A stretch of DNA of 64,000 nt from CAVQAH01 sp963784195 (GTDB lineage Bacteria; Acidobacteriota; Vicinamibacteria; Vicinamibacterales; 2-12-FULL-66-21): assembly GCA_963784195.1 (NCBI GenBank), contig CAWARA010000019.1, positions 1 to 64,000 on the forward strand. The letters are read 5' to 3'. Positions within the stretch are counted from its first letter, which is position 1; every line of letters begins with the position of its first letter. The notes below the pieces were generated by a model. That model had not been told where the DNA came from. It made no database searches and saw only the letters and a list, made by a program, of their open reading frames with translations. Positions 7,675 to 16,189 of this stretch are shown piece after piece. The position numbers and the translations under genes are program-made.

Positions 7675-10600
7675 ATGACGGAGATCTTCGCGGACAGGTT
7701 CGTGTCTGCCGGTGCGGCCTGGATAGATCTGGCGACCGGTTCGCCTGTGCGGATGCACGTTCGCCGAAGACATGAAGGATCGGACGCGCTGATGTGGAAC
7801 GATCGTTGTGCGACGCTCACGATGCTGCGGCACCCTGTGCTCAACGACCTGATCGATTTTGGCAGCGCCGACGGCCAGCGCGTGTTCGAGGCCTACTCGG
7901 TGTCGGCGCCACTCTCCGATGGTCAAGCCGGCGGCACGTGGCTGAGTCATGCGGCGCGTTTTCTGGAGGCACATGGAATCCCAATGACGCCTGCGGTTGC
8001 CGGGATCGCCTTGCGGCACGTCGAGCGCGGGAGCCCGTCGAAAGGTCGGCCGATTGGTGTGGTGTTGCAGCGCCGGCGGGTCAACGACGCCTGCGCTGAT
8101 GCGCTCGCCGCGGCGTTGCCAGGAGGTGTCAGCACCATCGACGTGGTTGGAGAGCCGGGCTCCGGGCTGAGGACCGTGCGGGCGAGTGTTGCCCGCGCCG
8201 CCAGGCTCGATGGCTACATTCCGATCTGTCCTCGCGCGATTGTCAGCACTCCATGGATTGCGCACGTGTTGCGCGATCGTCACGTGTGCCTTCTCGTCGA
8301 CGGCCACGACAGTGCAGCCGACAGGCGACGCGCCTGCGTTCTCCTGTCGGATCTGGGGCTCACAGCGCCGCGGCGTCATGTCGTCTTCAGATTCTGGCGC
8401 GGGCGCCGCGCCTGGCCCGGCTCCGTACAGGTGGAGCCGATGGGAGTCACGGCGATGGTGTCGATGGTCTTCGTCGATCGCGAGAGCGGACCGACGCAAC
8501 AGCGCCTGGCCGACGCCGCTCGACGGTCGGAGGGCAACCCGACACGTTATCTGACAGCACTGAAGGCCTATCGCGTCAAGTCCACACCGAGCACCTCCTT
8601 CATCGTCCACGAATCATCGCCGCCTTACGTTGTCGAGTCTGCCCCGCCACTCTCGCAACCTTCGCAAGCGGTGGCCCGGCGATCGTCATCGGTTGCCTCG
8701 GCGGCGGAACGGGCCGCCCGGCTCGCTTCGAGCGGCCGTCATGCGGTTGCGATTCGTTTGCTGACCCGAGCCACGCGCGTGATGGAGGCCAGGCATGAGG
8801 CCTCTCTGGCCGCCGACTGTGCGGTCGCGCTCGGATGGATCATGCGCGATCGCGGCCGTGGTGCAGATGCGCTGGAACACTTCGGCCGCGCGCGCCACCT
8901 GGCACCAGCGAGTCCCGCCGCGCTTCAGGCAGCCGTCGGCATCGCCGTCATTTGGACCGATGAGTGCCGGTTCGCGGAATCGGAAGCTGCGCTCCGCGCC
9001 GTGCTGAGCGCTGCGGAGCTCGTGAAAGACTCCGTCGCAATCTCGGCGGCCCGCGTGGCACTGGCACGGTGTCTCGTGTGGCAGAGGCGGCTGGACGAAG
9101 CGGAGCTGGTACTGCACGCGCTGTCGGACGGGCCTGTTCCTCCCGGGGTTAAAGTGCGCGTGTTCTCGCTGCTCGCTCGTATTCTCGTCGAGAACAAAGA
9201 CTATCGCCGGGCGCTCGAGTCAAGTGGGGAGGCGCTCGCGCTTGCGGGCCGGATGGATGCGCGATCCGTCGCCATTGCCGAACGCGCGAGCGCGCTGGTT
9301 CATTGCGCGCTCGGCGACCTGCCGGCAACGCGCGCACATGTCTGTCGCGGACTGCGCGCAGCGGCTGAAGGCCATCTGCCGCTCGATGCGCTTCGGCTCC
9401 GAGGCACTCTGCTCGCCGCAACGTCACGTCGTGATGAACCGGCGACGAGCCGGCTCGCGAGTCAGGTCCGGTGGGCGTTGCGGCACAGACCGTTGCCCAC
9501 GCTGCTTCGGAACTGGCTGGAGGGCACGCTGTCTGCACAGGCGCCACATCCCGCCACGGTCCGGTCCGTCGCCACCCCAGCTCTCGACGACCTGCAGAAA
9601 TTCATCGAGCAGGCGCACAGCGCATCAGACGACGAGACGGCGATGGAGGTTGTGAGCCGGGCGGTCTGTGAGGCGCTTCGAGCGGCCACGGTGCAAGTCA
9701 TCACTGCGTGTTCCGAGCGCCGGCTCATCGCGCGGGCGGGCCGGCCGTGGTCGGGCGACCTCTCCTTCATCGAACGCGTCATGGCAGGAGGATCGATCGA
9801 CCTCGACACGCGCGGAAATCCGCCGCGCACTGCAGAGCCCATTCGCTACAGCAACGAGATCGTCGCCGTGCTGGCATGCCGTTGGTCGGCCGGAACATCG
9901 ATCGACGGGGAAAAGAGCGTGGCGGTGCTGCGCTCAGCAGCGCTGGCGCTCGCGACGAGCGTGCGCGGTGTGCTCGATCGCTCACGTCCAACCGACGGAG
10001 ATCCCGTCTGGCGTGACCTGATCGGATCGAGCCCGGCAGCCGAAACATTGAGAACGGCCATCGCACGCGCAGCGCGGGCGCCATTTCCTGTCCTGATAGA
10101 AGGGGAGAGCGGCAGCGGAAAAGAGCTCGTCGCGCGCGCCATTCACCGCCTCAGCGCCCGTCGCGACCGGCGGCTCTGCGCGGTGAACTGCGCCGCGTTG
10201 TCCGAGGAACTGCTCGAGGCGGAGCTCTTCGGCCATGCTCGCGGGGCATTCACGGGCGCAGTTGGCGAGCGCGCCGGCCTCTTCGAAGAGGCTGACGGAG
10301 GAACCCTGCTCCTTGACGAAGTGGGTGAGCTCTCACCGCGCGCGCAAGCGAAGCTCCTGCGCGTCCTCCAGGACGGCGAGGTTCGCCGCGTCGGCGAGAA
10401 CCTTCCCCGGCGGGTCGACCCGCGCGTCGTCGCCGCGACCAATCGCCGGCTCGATGAGGAAACCGAAGGCGGCCGCTTCCGCGCCGACCTGAAATTCAGG
10501 CTCGACGTGGTCAGGATTTCAGTGCCACCGCTTCGCGATCGGCCAACCGACATCCCGCAGCTCGTCGCCCATTTCTGGGACGAAGCGGCGCAGCGTGTGG

Positions 10601-10932
10601 GGTCACGGGCGTCGCTGGCACCTGAAACCGTGACGGCGCTGACACGCTTCGACTGGCCAGGCAACGTCCGGCAGCTGCAGAACGTCATCGCGTCACTGGC
10701 CGTCCACGCCCCGCGTCGCGGCCGCGTTCCACCATCGTTGCTGCCGGCGCACGTGGCCAGGAGCACGGCATTGAGCGCCACGACGTTCGACGCCGCCAGG
10801 CAGGAGTTCGAGCGCCGCTTCGTCGCCGCCGCCCTCGCGCGCGCCGGCGGTCAACGCGCCCGGGCCGCCCGGGCGATCGGGGTTACACGGCAAGGGCTTG
10901 CGAAGATGCTCAAACGGTTGGGGATGGAATAG
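7675..10932 (+). CDS. Large sigma-54-dependent activator: kinase-like/STAND-like N-part, TPR, GAF-like, AAA+, Fis HTH
   Basis: A 1085-residue protein. The C-terminal 300 residues are a canonical sigma-54 activator: Walker A GESGSGKE near residue 810, GAFTGA near 857, Walker B LLLDEVGELS, arginine-finger region and a Fis-type HTH at about 1043-1084. Before it lie a possible GAF-like sensor (about 640-770) and TPR repeats (about 340-620). The first 130 residues resemble the N-lobe of a Ser/Thr kinase (LRHPVLNDLIDFG) without visible catalytic motifs. Residues about 155-270 look like a STAND-type NTPase with a degenerate P-loop, GEPGSGLRTV, lacking the Walker lysine, and a Walker B-like HVCLLVDGHD. 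ATG 7675 is the best start. It probably activates sigma-54 promoters in response to an unknown ligand or partner. Confidence 0.85.
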   Translation: MTEIFADRFVSAGAAWIDLATGSPVRMHVRRRHEGSDALMWNDRCATLTMLRHPVLNDLIDFGSADGQRVFEAYSVSAPLSDGQAGGTWLSHAARFLEAHGIPMTPAVAGIALRHVERGSPSKGRPIGVVLQRRRVNDACADALAAALPGGVSTIDVVGEPGSGLRTVRASVARAARLDGYIPICPRAIVSTPWIAHVLRDRHVCLLVDGHDSAADRRRACVLLSDLGLTAPRRHVVFRFWRGRRAWPGSVQVEPMGVTAMVSMVFVDRESGPTQQRLADAARRSEGNPTRYLTALKAYRVKSTPSTSFIVHESSPPYVVESAPPLSQPSQAVARRSSSVASAAERAARLASSGRHAVAIRLLTRATRVMEARHEASLAADCAVALGWIMRDRGRGADALEHFGRARHLAPASPAALQAAVGIAVIWTDECRFAESEAALRAVLSAAELVKDSVAISAARVALARCLVWQRRLDEAELVLHALSDGPVPPGVKVRVFSLLARILVENKDYRRALESSGEALALAGRMDARSVAIAERASALVHCALGDLPATRAHVCRGLRAAAEGHLPLDALRLRGTLLAATSRRDEPATSRLASQVRWALRHRPLPTLLRNWLEGTLSAQAPHPATVRSVATPALDDLQKFIEQAHSASDDETAMEVVSRAVCEALRAATVQVITACSERRLIARAGRPWSGDLSFIERVMAGGSIDLDTRGNPPRTAEPIRYSNEIVAVLACRWSAGTSIDGEKSVAVLRSAALALATSVRGVLDRSRPTDGDPVWRDLIGSSPAAETLRTAIARAARAPFPVLIEGESGSGKELVARAIHRLSARRDRRLCAVNCAALSEELLEAELFGHARGAFTGAVGERAGLFEEADGGTLLLDEVGELSPRAQAKLLRVLQDGEVRRVGENLPRRVDPRVVAATNRRLDEETEGGRFRADLKFRLDVVRISVPPLRDRPTDIPQLVAHFWDEAAQRVGSRASLAPETVTALTRFDWPGNVRQLQNVIASLAVHAPRRGRVPPSLLPAHVARSTALSATTFDAARQEFERRFVAAALARAGGQRARAARAIGVTRQGLAKMLKRLGME

Positions 10933-10964
10933 CGAATGATCGTGCCTTGACGACGAACGGTCAC

Positions 10965-11060
10965 TGCCGTGGTTCGTGGTTCGTAGCTCGTGTCTCGTCG
11001 ACGGGCTCCGAGTCGATCGGCGAGACACGAACCACGGACCACGAACCACGAACCACGGCA
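10965..11060. repeat. Heptamer hairpin element (CGTGGTT type)
   Basis: A 96-bp palindrome with perfect 20-bp arms: TGCCGTGGTTCGTGGTTCGT on the left and its reverse complement on the right, built from the 7-nt unit CGTGGTT. The middle holds a secondary match around GAGACACGA. It lies between the stop of the sigma-54 activator gene and the GTG of the permease gene, where it could act as a terminator or leader structure. Confidence 0.85.
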
Positions 11061-11103
11061 AGGCACCCGTGAACGTCGGGTTATCCTTTAGACAACTCTC
11101 GTC

Positions 11104-12024
11104 GTGCTTCGTTACCTCATTCGCCGTCTCGTGCTCACGATTCCCGTCCTCCTCGGCGTGGCGACGCTCGTGTTTGCGTTGATCCACCTCGTGCCGGGGG
11201 ATCCAGCGCAGTCGATGCTCGGTGATGGGGCCTCGCCGGAGGAAGTTCAGAAGCTCCGGACCGCGCTCGGGCTGGACAAGCCGCTCGTCGAGCAGTACTG
11301 GTCGTTCATGACCGGCCTCGTGCGGGGCGATCTCGGGTCGTCGTTCCGCTATGGCACGCCGGTGGCGCGCGAGATTCGCGATCGGTTGTTCCGCACGTTC
11401 CAACTCGCGATGGCGGCGATGCTCGTCGCCGTGGCGATCGCGATCCCGCTCGGCATTCTGGCGGCGGTGTTTCGTGGCACCGCGATCGATCACGCGGCGA
11501 TGACGCTCGCGCTGATCGGGATCTCGATGCCCAACTTCTGGCTCGGCCCGCTGCTGGCCATTCTGTTCGCCGTCTATCTCGGCTGGCTGCCGGTGTCGGG
11601 CACCGGTGGGCTGACCCACCTGGTGCTGCCTGCGGTCACCCTGGGCGCTGCGCTGGCGGCAATCCTCGCGCGGATGACGCGCGCCAGCGTGCTCGAGGAA
11701 CTTCGCGAGCTGTACGTCCTCGCCGCCCGCGCGCGGGGCGCATCGCGCACCCGCGCGGTCGTGCGCCACGCCTTTCGCAACAGCCTGATCCCCGTCGTCA
11801 CGATCATCGGCCTGCAGTTCGGCGCGGTGCTGACCGGCACCATCATCACCGAGACGATCTTCGCGTGGCCGGGCGTCGGGCGGCTCCTCATCCAGGCCAT
11901 CAACTTCCGCGATTACCCGCTCGTGCAGGGCTGCATCCTGTTCATCTCGTTCACCTACGTCATGATGAACCTGCTGACCGACCTCACCTACGGTCTGCTC
12001 GATCCACGCATTCGCTACGACTGA
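11104..12024 (+). CDS. Oligopeptide/dipeptide ABC transporter permease, DppB/OppB type
   Basis: A 306-residue inner-membrane protein with the N-terminal signature LRYLIRRLVLTIPVLLGVATLVF and about six transmembrane helices. The cytoplasmic EAA loop is visible as ARARGASRTRAVVRHAFRN, which contacts the ATPase subunit. The start is a GTG. Its stop overlaps the ATG of the partner permease by 1 nt. Substrate is likely a peptide, nickel or similar; no binding protein or ATPase gene is adjacent, so these must be encoded elsewhere. Confidence 0.9.
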   Translation: MLRYLIRRLVLTIPVLLGVATLVFALIHLVPGDPAQSMLGDGASPEEVQKLRTALGLDKPLVEQYWSFMTGLVRGDLGSSFRYGTPVAREIRDRLFRTFQLAMAAMLVAVAIAIPLGILAAVFRGTAIDHAAMTLALIGISMPNFWLGPLLAILFAVYLGWLPVSGTGGLTHLVLPAVTLGAALAAILARMTRASVLEELRELYVLAARARGASRTRAVVRHAFRNSLIPVVTIIGLQFGAVLTGTIITETIFAWPGVGRLLIQAINFRDYPLVQGCILFISFTYVMMNLLTDLTYGLLDPRIRYD

Positions 12025-12818
12025 TGATTCGCGTAGGATTCGTCATCGTCTCGATCGCGGTACTCGCGGCACTGCTCGGGCCGGTGCTGACGCCTTACGA
12101 CCCCGCCGCCCAGGATCTCGCCAGCCGGCTCGAGGCGCCCAGCCTTGCTCACCCGTTCGGGCTCGACGAACTGGGACGCGACATCCTGGCTCGCATTCTG
12201 TCGGGCGCGCAGATCTCGTTGCTCGTCGGTCTCGCCGTCGTATCGGTGTCGTCGGTTCTCGGCATGCTCGTAGGTTCGGTTGCCGGCTACTTCGGCGGGC
12301 GAGTGGACGATGTGATCAGCCGGATCATTGACGTGCTGATGGCATTCCCCGGGATCCTGCTGGCGATTGCGCTCGTGGCCGTGCTCGGCCCGAGCCTCAC
12401 GAACGTCGTCATCGCGCTGTCGGTGATCGGGTGGGTCGGCTACGCGCGCCTGGTGCGCGGACAGGCCCTGCGCGCGCGCGAGTTCGACTTCGTCCAGGCG
12501 GCGCGCGCGCTCGGCGCAGGATCACGGCGCATCGTCATCCGCCACATCCTGCCGACCGCACTTCCAGCGGTCGTCGTGCAGGCGACACTTGGCATGGCCG
12601 GGGCGATCATTGCCGAAGCGTCGCTGAGCTTCCTCGGTCTCGGCGTTCAACCGCCAACGCCAAGCTGGGGCACGATGCTCGACGCCGGCCGGTCGCATCT
12701 CTTCGATGCCCCGCATCTGACGATCTTTCCGGGCCTCGCCATCGCCGTGCTGGTCCTCGGCTTCAACTTCCTCGGTGACGGCCTGCGAGACCGGGTCGAT
12801 CCGAAGTTGGTGCAGTGA
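12024..12818 (+). CDS. Oligopeptide/dipeptide ABC transporter permease, DppC/OppC type
   Basis: A 264-residue partner of the upstream permease. It has one N-terminal helix, the family segment HPFGLDELGRDILARILSGAQISL, further helices, the EAA loop AARALGAGSRRIVIRHILP and the conserved end SFLGLGVQPPTPSWGTML. It lacks the extended N-terminal cytoplasmic tail of many OppC proteins. The ATG overlaps the upstream TGA (TGATG), indicating translational coupling. The two permeases form the membrane channel of a Dpp/Opp importer. The 160 nt after it hold nothing recognisable. Confidence 0.9.
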   Translation: MIRVGFVIVSIAVLAALLGPVLTPYDPAAQDLASRLEAPSLAHPFGLDELGRDILARILSGAQISLLVGLAVVSVSSVLGMLVGSVAGYFGGRVDDVISRIIDVLMAFPGILLAIALVAVLGPSLTNVVIALSVIGWVGYARLVRGQALRAREFDFVQAARALGAGSRRIVIRHILPTALPAVVVQATLGMAGAIIAEASLSFLGLGVQPPTPSWGTMLDAGRSHLFDAPHLTIFPGLAIAVLVLGFNFLGDGLRDRVDPKLVQ

Positions 12819-12978
12819 GAACGCCCAACCTCCAACTCCCCCGCCTTCGCGCGCAGTCACGCTCCCGCTTCGGCGACCTCGCCAGCTTCCCGGCTGGAAT
12901 GCCATCACGCGGCAACCCGCAGCTGGTCACTCGATGGCGTAGGGTCGAATGTGCTTCAATCAGCAACCTGGCTGACTT

Positions 12979-14413
12979 TCAGCCCAGCCTCGGGACCGCT
13001 TGAAGGGTCGGGCGTTGATTGTAGCGTCGGGCGGAGATCATTCGGCGTTTCAACTGCAACGCCGTGGGTGACGCCGGATCTGCGGCGAGCGCCTTGTTCA
13101 GCGTCGCGCGGGCCTCGTCGAGCTTGCCAGCCCGGAACTGGGCGTCCGCGAGGCCTGTGAGAGAGGACGCATCGAGCGGCCCGGCGAGCGCGGCGCGCTG
13201 ATACCAGGCCATCGCCGAGCCCGCGTCGTTGAGGCGGAGCGAGAGATCCGCGATTCGGGTTGCGAGGCGGCCGTGGCCCCGCGGATCGCCGCTCTGCGCT
13301 TCGAGCGCGTGATAGTCGAAGAGCGCCTGCCGGGCGAGCTCGTCATGGCCCCGTCGTTCAGCAACCTCCGCCAGATAAGCGAACGCCTTCGGCTCGACTG
13401 GAAGCGTCTCTGTGGCGCGTTGAAGCGTGGATTCAGCCAGCTCGTCCTGATTCGACATGAGCAACGCGCGGCCCAGCTGCGTCAGCGCCTCGCTGTTGTC
13501 GATGACGCCGGCGATGCTTTGCAGCGATTCGAGCGCCTTGCCGAGCGCCACGTCGTCCGACCGAGCCTGCGCGATATCGAGCCACACCTTGCCGAGCGCG
13601 ACGTAGGTATAGCGATACGACGGGTGACGCCTGGCGGTGCGGGTGAGGGTCTGCAGGGAGCTGCTGCGTGTCGCCCTGCTCCGCGTACGCGACGCCGAGC
13701 GCAATCTCGCGGGCCGGGCCGGGATCGAAAGCGAGCAGGCGCTCGAGCTGCGACGTGCGATCGTCGACGCGGCCGACGCTGCCGTAGATGTCGGCCAGCT
13801 CCTCGCGCGCCTTCAACATCGTGGGCGCGAGTTCGATGGCGCGCTCGAGCGCCGCAATCGATTCCTTCCGCTGGTGCGTTGCGCGGTAGCAGAGGCCGAT
13901 CAGGTAGTGCGCCTCGGCAAACTGATTGTCGAGCGCGACGGCGTTCCGAAGGGCGTCGATGGCGCCAGCCGCGTCGCCTTCGCGATACCGCGCCAGGCCG
14001 AGCTTGTAGAGCAGTCTCGGCGATTGCTCGTCGAGCACCAGGTATTCCCGGTAACGCTCCGCGGCGCGCGCATAACGTCCCAGGGCGTAGTTGACGTCGC
14101 CAAGCAGCTCACGCGGCCGGGTGGCGGTGGGATCGAGCTCGGACGCGCGGCGAAGATCCTTGAGGGCTGGCTCCAGCTCGTCGCGACGGCGTTTTGCCTC
14201 GCCTCGCCGGAGGTACGCGACCATCGACTCGTCGTTGTACGCAATCGCTCCGCTGAAGGCTTCGATTGCCGCCGACGTGTCGCCCGCAGCGAGGGCGGCA
14301 TCGCCCTGGGCGATGAACGCGCGGTAATCGGTCTCCCGCTGCGTCACCCCGTAGCCATAGGCCGCAGCCAGACTGACGACCAGTATGGTTGCGCCCGCCA
14401 CCACGCGTTTCAC
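12979..14413 (-). CDS. Membrane-anchored TPR-repeat protein, frameshifted
   Basis: The N-terminus (KRVVAGATILVVSLAAAYGYGV) is a membrane anchor or signal segment, followed by a chain of TPR units covering nearly the whole protein (AAIEAFSGAIAYN, AAERYREYLVLD, AAIDALRNAVALD, ESIAALERAIELAP and so on). As sequenced the frame breaks near 13655-13668: one extra base in the CAGCAG stretch after GDTQ moves it to the frame encoding SSLQTLTRTARRHP and five to seven more TPR units, ending PTLQAVPRLG. The restored protein has about 477 residues. It is convergent with the permease pair and divergent from the ECF sigma gene. TPR proteins scaffold complexes; no specific role can be assigned. Confidence 0.75.
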
Positions 14414-14458
14414 GCCGCGATCGTATAACGGAATCGTTATCGGAGCGGACCGTCCGTA

Positions 14459-14620
14459 ATCCGTGGTTCGTGGTTCGTGCTGTCGCTCGAAAAACCGTAT
14501 CTGGGGCAGGCTCTTCGAGCTACGAGCGACGATCCACGGACCACGGACACTCGTCGCTCGAAAACCCGTATCTGGGGCAAGCTCTACGAGCTACGAGCGA
14601 CGAGCGACGAACCACGGACA
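14459..14620. repeat. Heptamer repeats with two direct copies of a 51-bp hairpin
   Basis: CGTGGTT-type heptamers flank two direct copies of a 51-bp unit (14482-14532 and 14553-14603) that begins GTCGCTCGAAAA, contains CCGTATCTGGGGCA and ends CGAGCTACGAGCGACGA. Each unit can fold as a hairpin through GTCGCTCG/CGAGCGAC. The copies differ at only a few bases. The block fills most of the 277-nt gap upstream of the ECF sigma gene; no promoter was confidently placed there. Confidence 0.85.
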
Positions 14621-14690
14621 GCAGAAGGAACTTCAGTGCGATTCCGGGGTCAAATGGGGTAGGCAGCAAGGTGCCTTCTGGGGTGCTAAG

Positions 14691-15308
14691 ATGGCAGAAG
14701 GACTCTCCGTGAAGCCGGTTCGAGCCATCACCTGGACGGAAGTTGGCGGACGCGAAGCCGCCCTCATCCAGCGCTGCGCCGCGCGTGATGAGGAGGCGTG
14801 TGCCGAGCTCGTGTCTGAGCACCAGCGGATGGTCTACCAGCTGTCTCTGAACCTCCTGGGCGACCACAACGAGGCGCTCGACCTGTCGCAGGAAGTCTTT
14901 CTGCGAGTGTTCAGGACGATTCATAACTTCCGCGGGCACTCGGCGCTGCGCACCTGGATCTACCGCATCGTGGTGAATCAGGCGCGGAATCGTCAGCGCT
15001 GGTGGCGGCGGCGACGCAAATCGCAGCAGGTTTCCCTCGACGACCACATTCGCGACCACGGCGAGCTACCAGAGAAGAACGACGGTGTGTCGCCCGACCG
15101 GATGCTCGGGCGCAAGGAACTCGCGGAACAGATCCGGACGGCACTCGAGGATCTGCCATTCGATCAGCGAACGGCGCTGGTCCTGCGTGAAATCGACGGA
15201 CTGAGCTACGAAGAGATCGGTTATTCGCTCGGCATCGCGGTGGGCACCGTGAAGTCACGGTTGGCCCGGGCACGCGAATCGCTGCGAGCGCGATTGAGGA
15301 CCGTATGA
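14691..15308 (+). CDS. ECF RNA polymerase sigma factor (RpoE-like)
   Basis: A 205-residue sigma-70 family protein. Region 2 contains ACAELVSEHQRMVYQLSLNLLGDHNEALDLSQEVFLRVF and region 2.4 TWIYRIVVNQARNR; region 4 contains LPFDQRTALVLREIDGLSYEEIGYSLGIAVGTVKSRLARARESLRARL, the usual HTH. ATG 14691 gives a normal-length protein; earlier codons are translated repeat DNA. It overlaps the next gene, a zinc-finger anti-sigma factor, by 4 nt. Confidence 0.93.
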   Translation: MAEGLSVKPVRAITWTEVGGREAALIQRCAARDEEACAELVSEHQRMVYQLSLNLLGDHNEALDLSQEVFLRVFRTIHNFRGHSALRTWIYRIVVNQARNRQRWWRRRRKSQQVSLDDHIRDHGELPEKNDGVSPDRMLGRKELAEQIRTALEDLPFDQRTALVLREIDGLSYEEIGYSLGIAVGTVKSRLARARESLRARLRTV

Positions 15309-16051
15309 CGTTGTTCACCTGCGCGGCAGTGCGGCGGCGTCTCGCGGCTTTTCACGATCGCGAGTTGCCGGTCGGTGAGACGATTTCGATCGAAACCCAC
15401 CTGAAAGAATGCCCGCCGTGTGCGCGCGAGCTGCGCCAGATATTCTCGGTGGGCGAGGCGCTCCGGCTGGCGGCGGCGCCCGGTCCCGCAGACGACTGGA
15501 CAGGACTCGCGCCCGGCGTCATCGGCCGGATGCGTGCGGAAGCGAACGAATCCTGGTCGGCGCGCGCGGCCCGGATGTTCGAAGACCTGCACCTCGTCTG
15601 GATTGGCCTGGCTTCAACGGCTGCCACGTTCATCTGCGGCGCCGCGGTTCTCGGCATGCTGCACTTCGCCGCCGAGGAACGTGCCGACTCGCTGGCTGCG
15701 GTGATTGCCGTGGTGGGCGCGCCGTCCGGCTCCGATCTGAACCCGGCCCAGCTCAACAGCTTCATCCAGGTCCCGAGCGTGCCGAAGGAAGGCATGGTCA
15801 GCGCCGCCCTCGAAAGGGGCGTGTCCGAGCAGGACCTCGTGCTGGCACTGTCGGCCGTCGTCTCGCGCGAGGGCCGCGTATCGGATCTCTCCGTCCTCAC
15901 CAACGACCACGACCGTCAGCAGCTCATGGATCTGCTCGACGCCCTCTCACGCGAGCGACTCGCCCCGGCGCAGTTCGGTGGCGCGCCCGTGGCGGTGAAC
16001 CTGGTCTGGTTGGTGGCGCAAACCACCGTCCGCGCGAAGATTACTTCCTAA
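15305..16051 (+). CDS. Anti-sigma factor with N-terminal zinc finger (ZAS) and one TM helix
   Basis: A 248-residue protein. The N-terminal part carries a zf-HC2/ZAS motif, with Cys6 and HLKECPPC (H-x3-C-x2-C), that normally clamps an ECF sigma factor. A transmembrane helix follows at about residues 97-118 (WIGLASTAATFICGAAVLGM), then a 130-residue extracytoplasmic domain ending LVWLVAQTTVRAKITS. The coupled overlap with the sigma gene supports a cognate pair. The signal sensed is unknown. Confidence 0.88.
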   Translation: MTLFTCAAVRRRLAAFHDRELPVGETISIETHLKECPPCARELRQIFSVGEALRLAAAPGPADDWTGLAPGVIGRMRAEANESWSARAARMFEDLHLVWIGLASTAATFICGAAVLGMLHFAAEERADSLAAVIAVVGAPSGSDLNPAQLNSFIQVPSVPKEGMVSAALERGVSEQDLVLALSAVVSREGRVSDLSVLTNDHDRQQLMDLLDALSRERLAPAQFGGAPVAVNLVWLVAQTTVRAKITS

Positions 16052-16088
16052 CGAAACTCGTCGGCGCCGGGCCTGATGCGTGAACGCT

Positions 16089-16188
16089 TGCCGTGATTCG
16101 TGGTCCGTCGCTCGTGGCTCGAAAAGCCCTGTCGAACGACCGGGCTTCAGCGAGACGTGAGCGACGTACTGAACCACGAACCACGGCA
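16089..16188. repeat. Heptamer hairpin element (CGTGGTT type)
   Basis: An approximately 100-bp palindrome with arms TGCCGTGATTCGTGG on the left and CCACGAACCACGGCA on the right, and inner GTCGCTCGTGGCTCGAA opposite GTGAGCGAC. It abuts the stop codon of the minus-strand propeller gene and lies 37 nt past the anti-sigma gene, i.e. between two convergent genes, a position suited to a bidirectional terminator. Confidence 0.85.
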
Positions 16189-16189
16189 G

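Noticed and set aside
10966..11769. Long minus-strand open frames across the activator and repeats (for example 10693-11769)
   Set aside because: They are shadows of the activator and permease genes plus translated palindromes; composition is Arg/His-rich with no motifs. High GC keeps antisense frames open.
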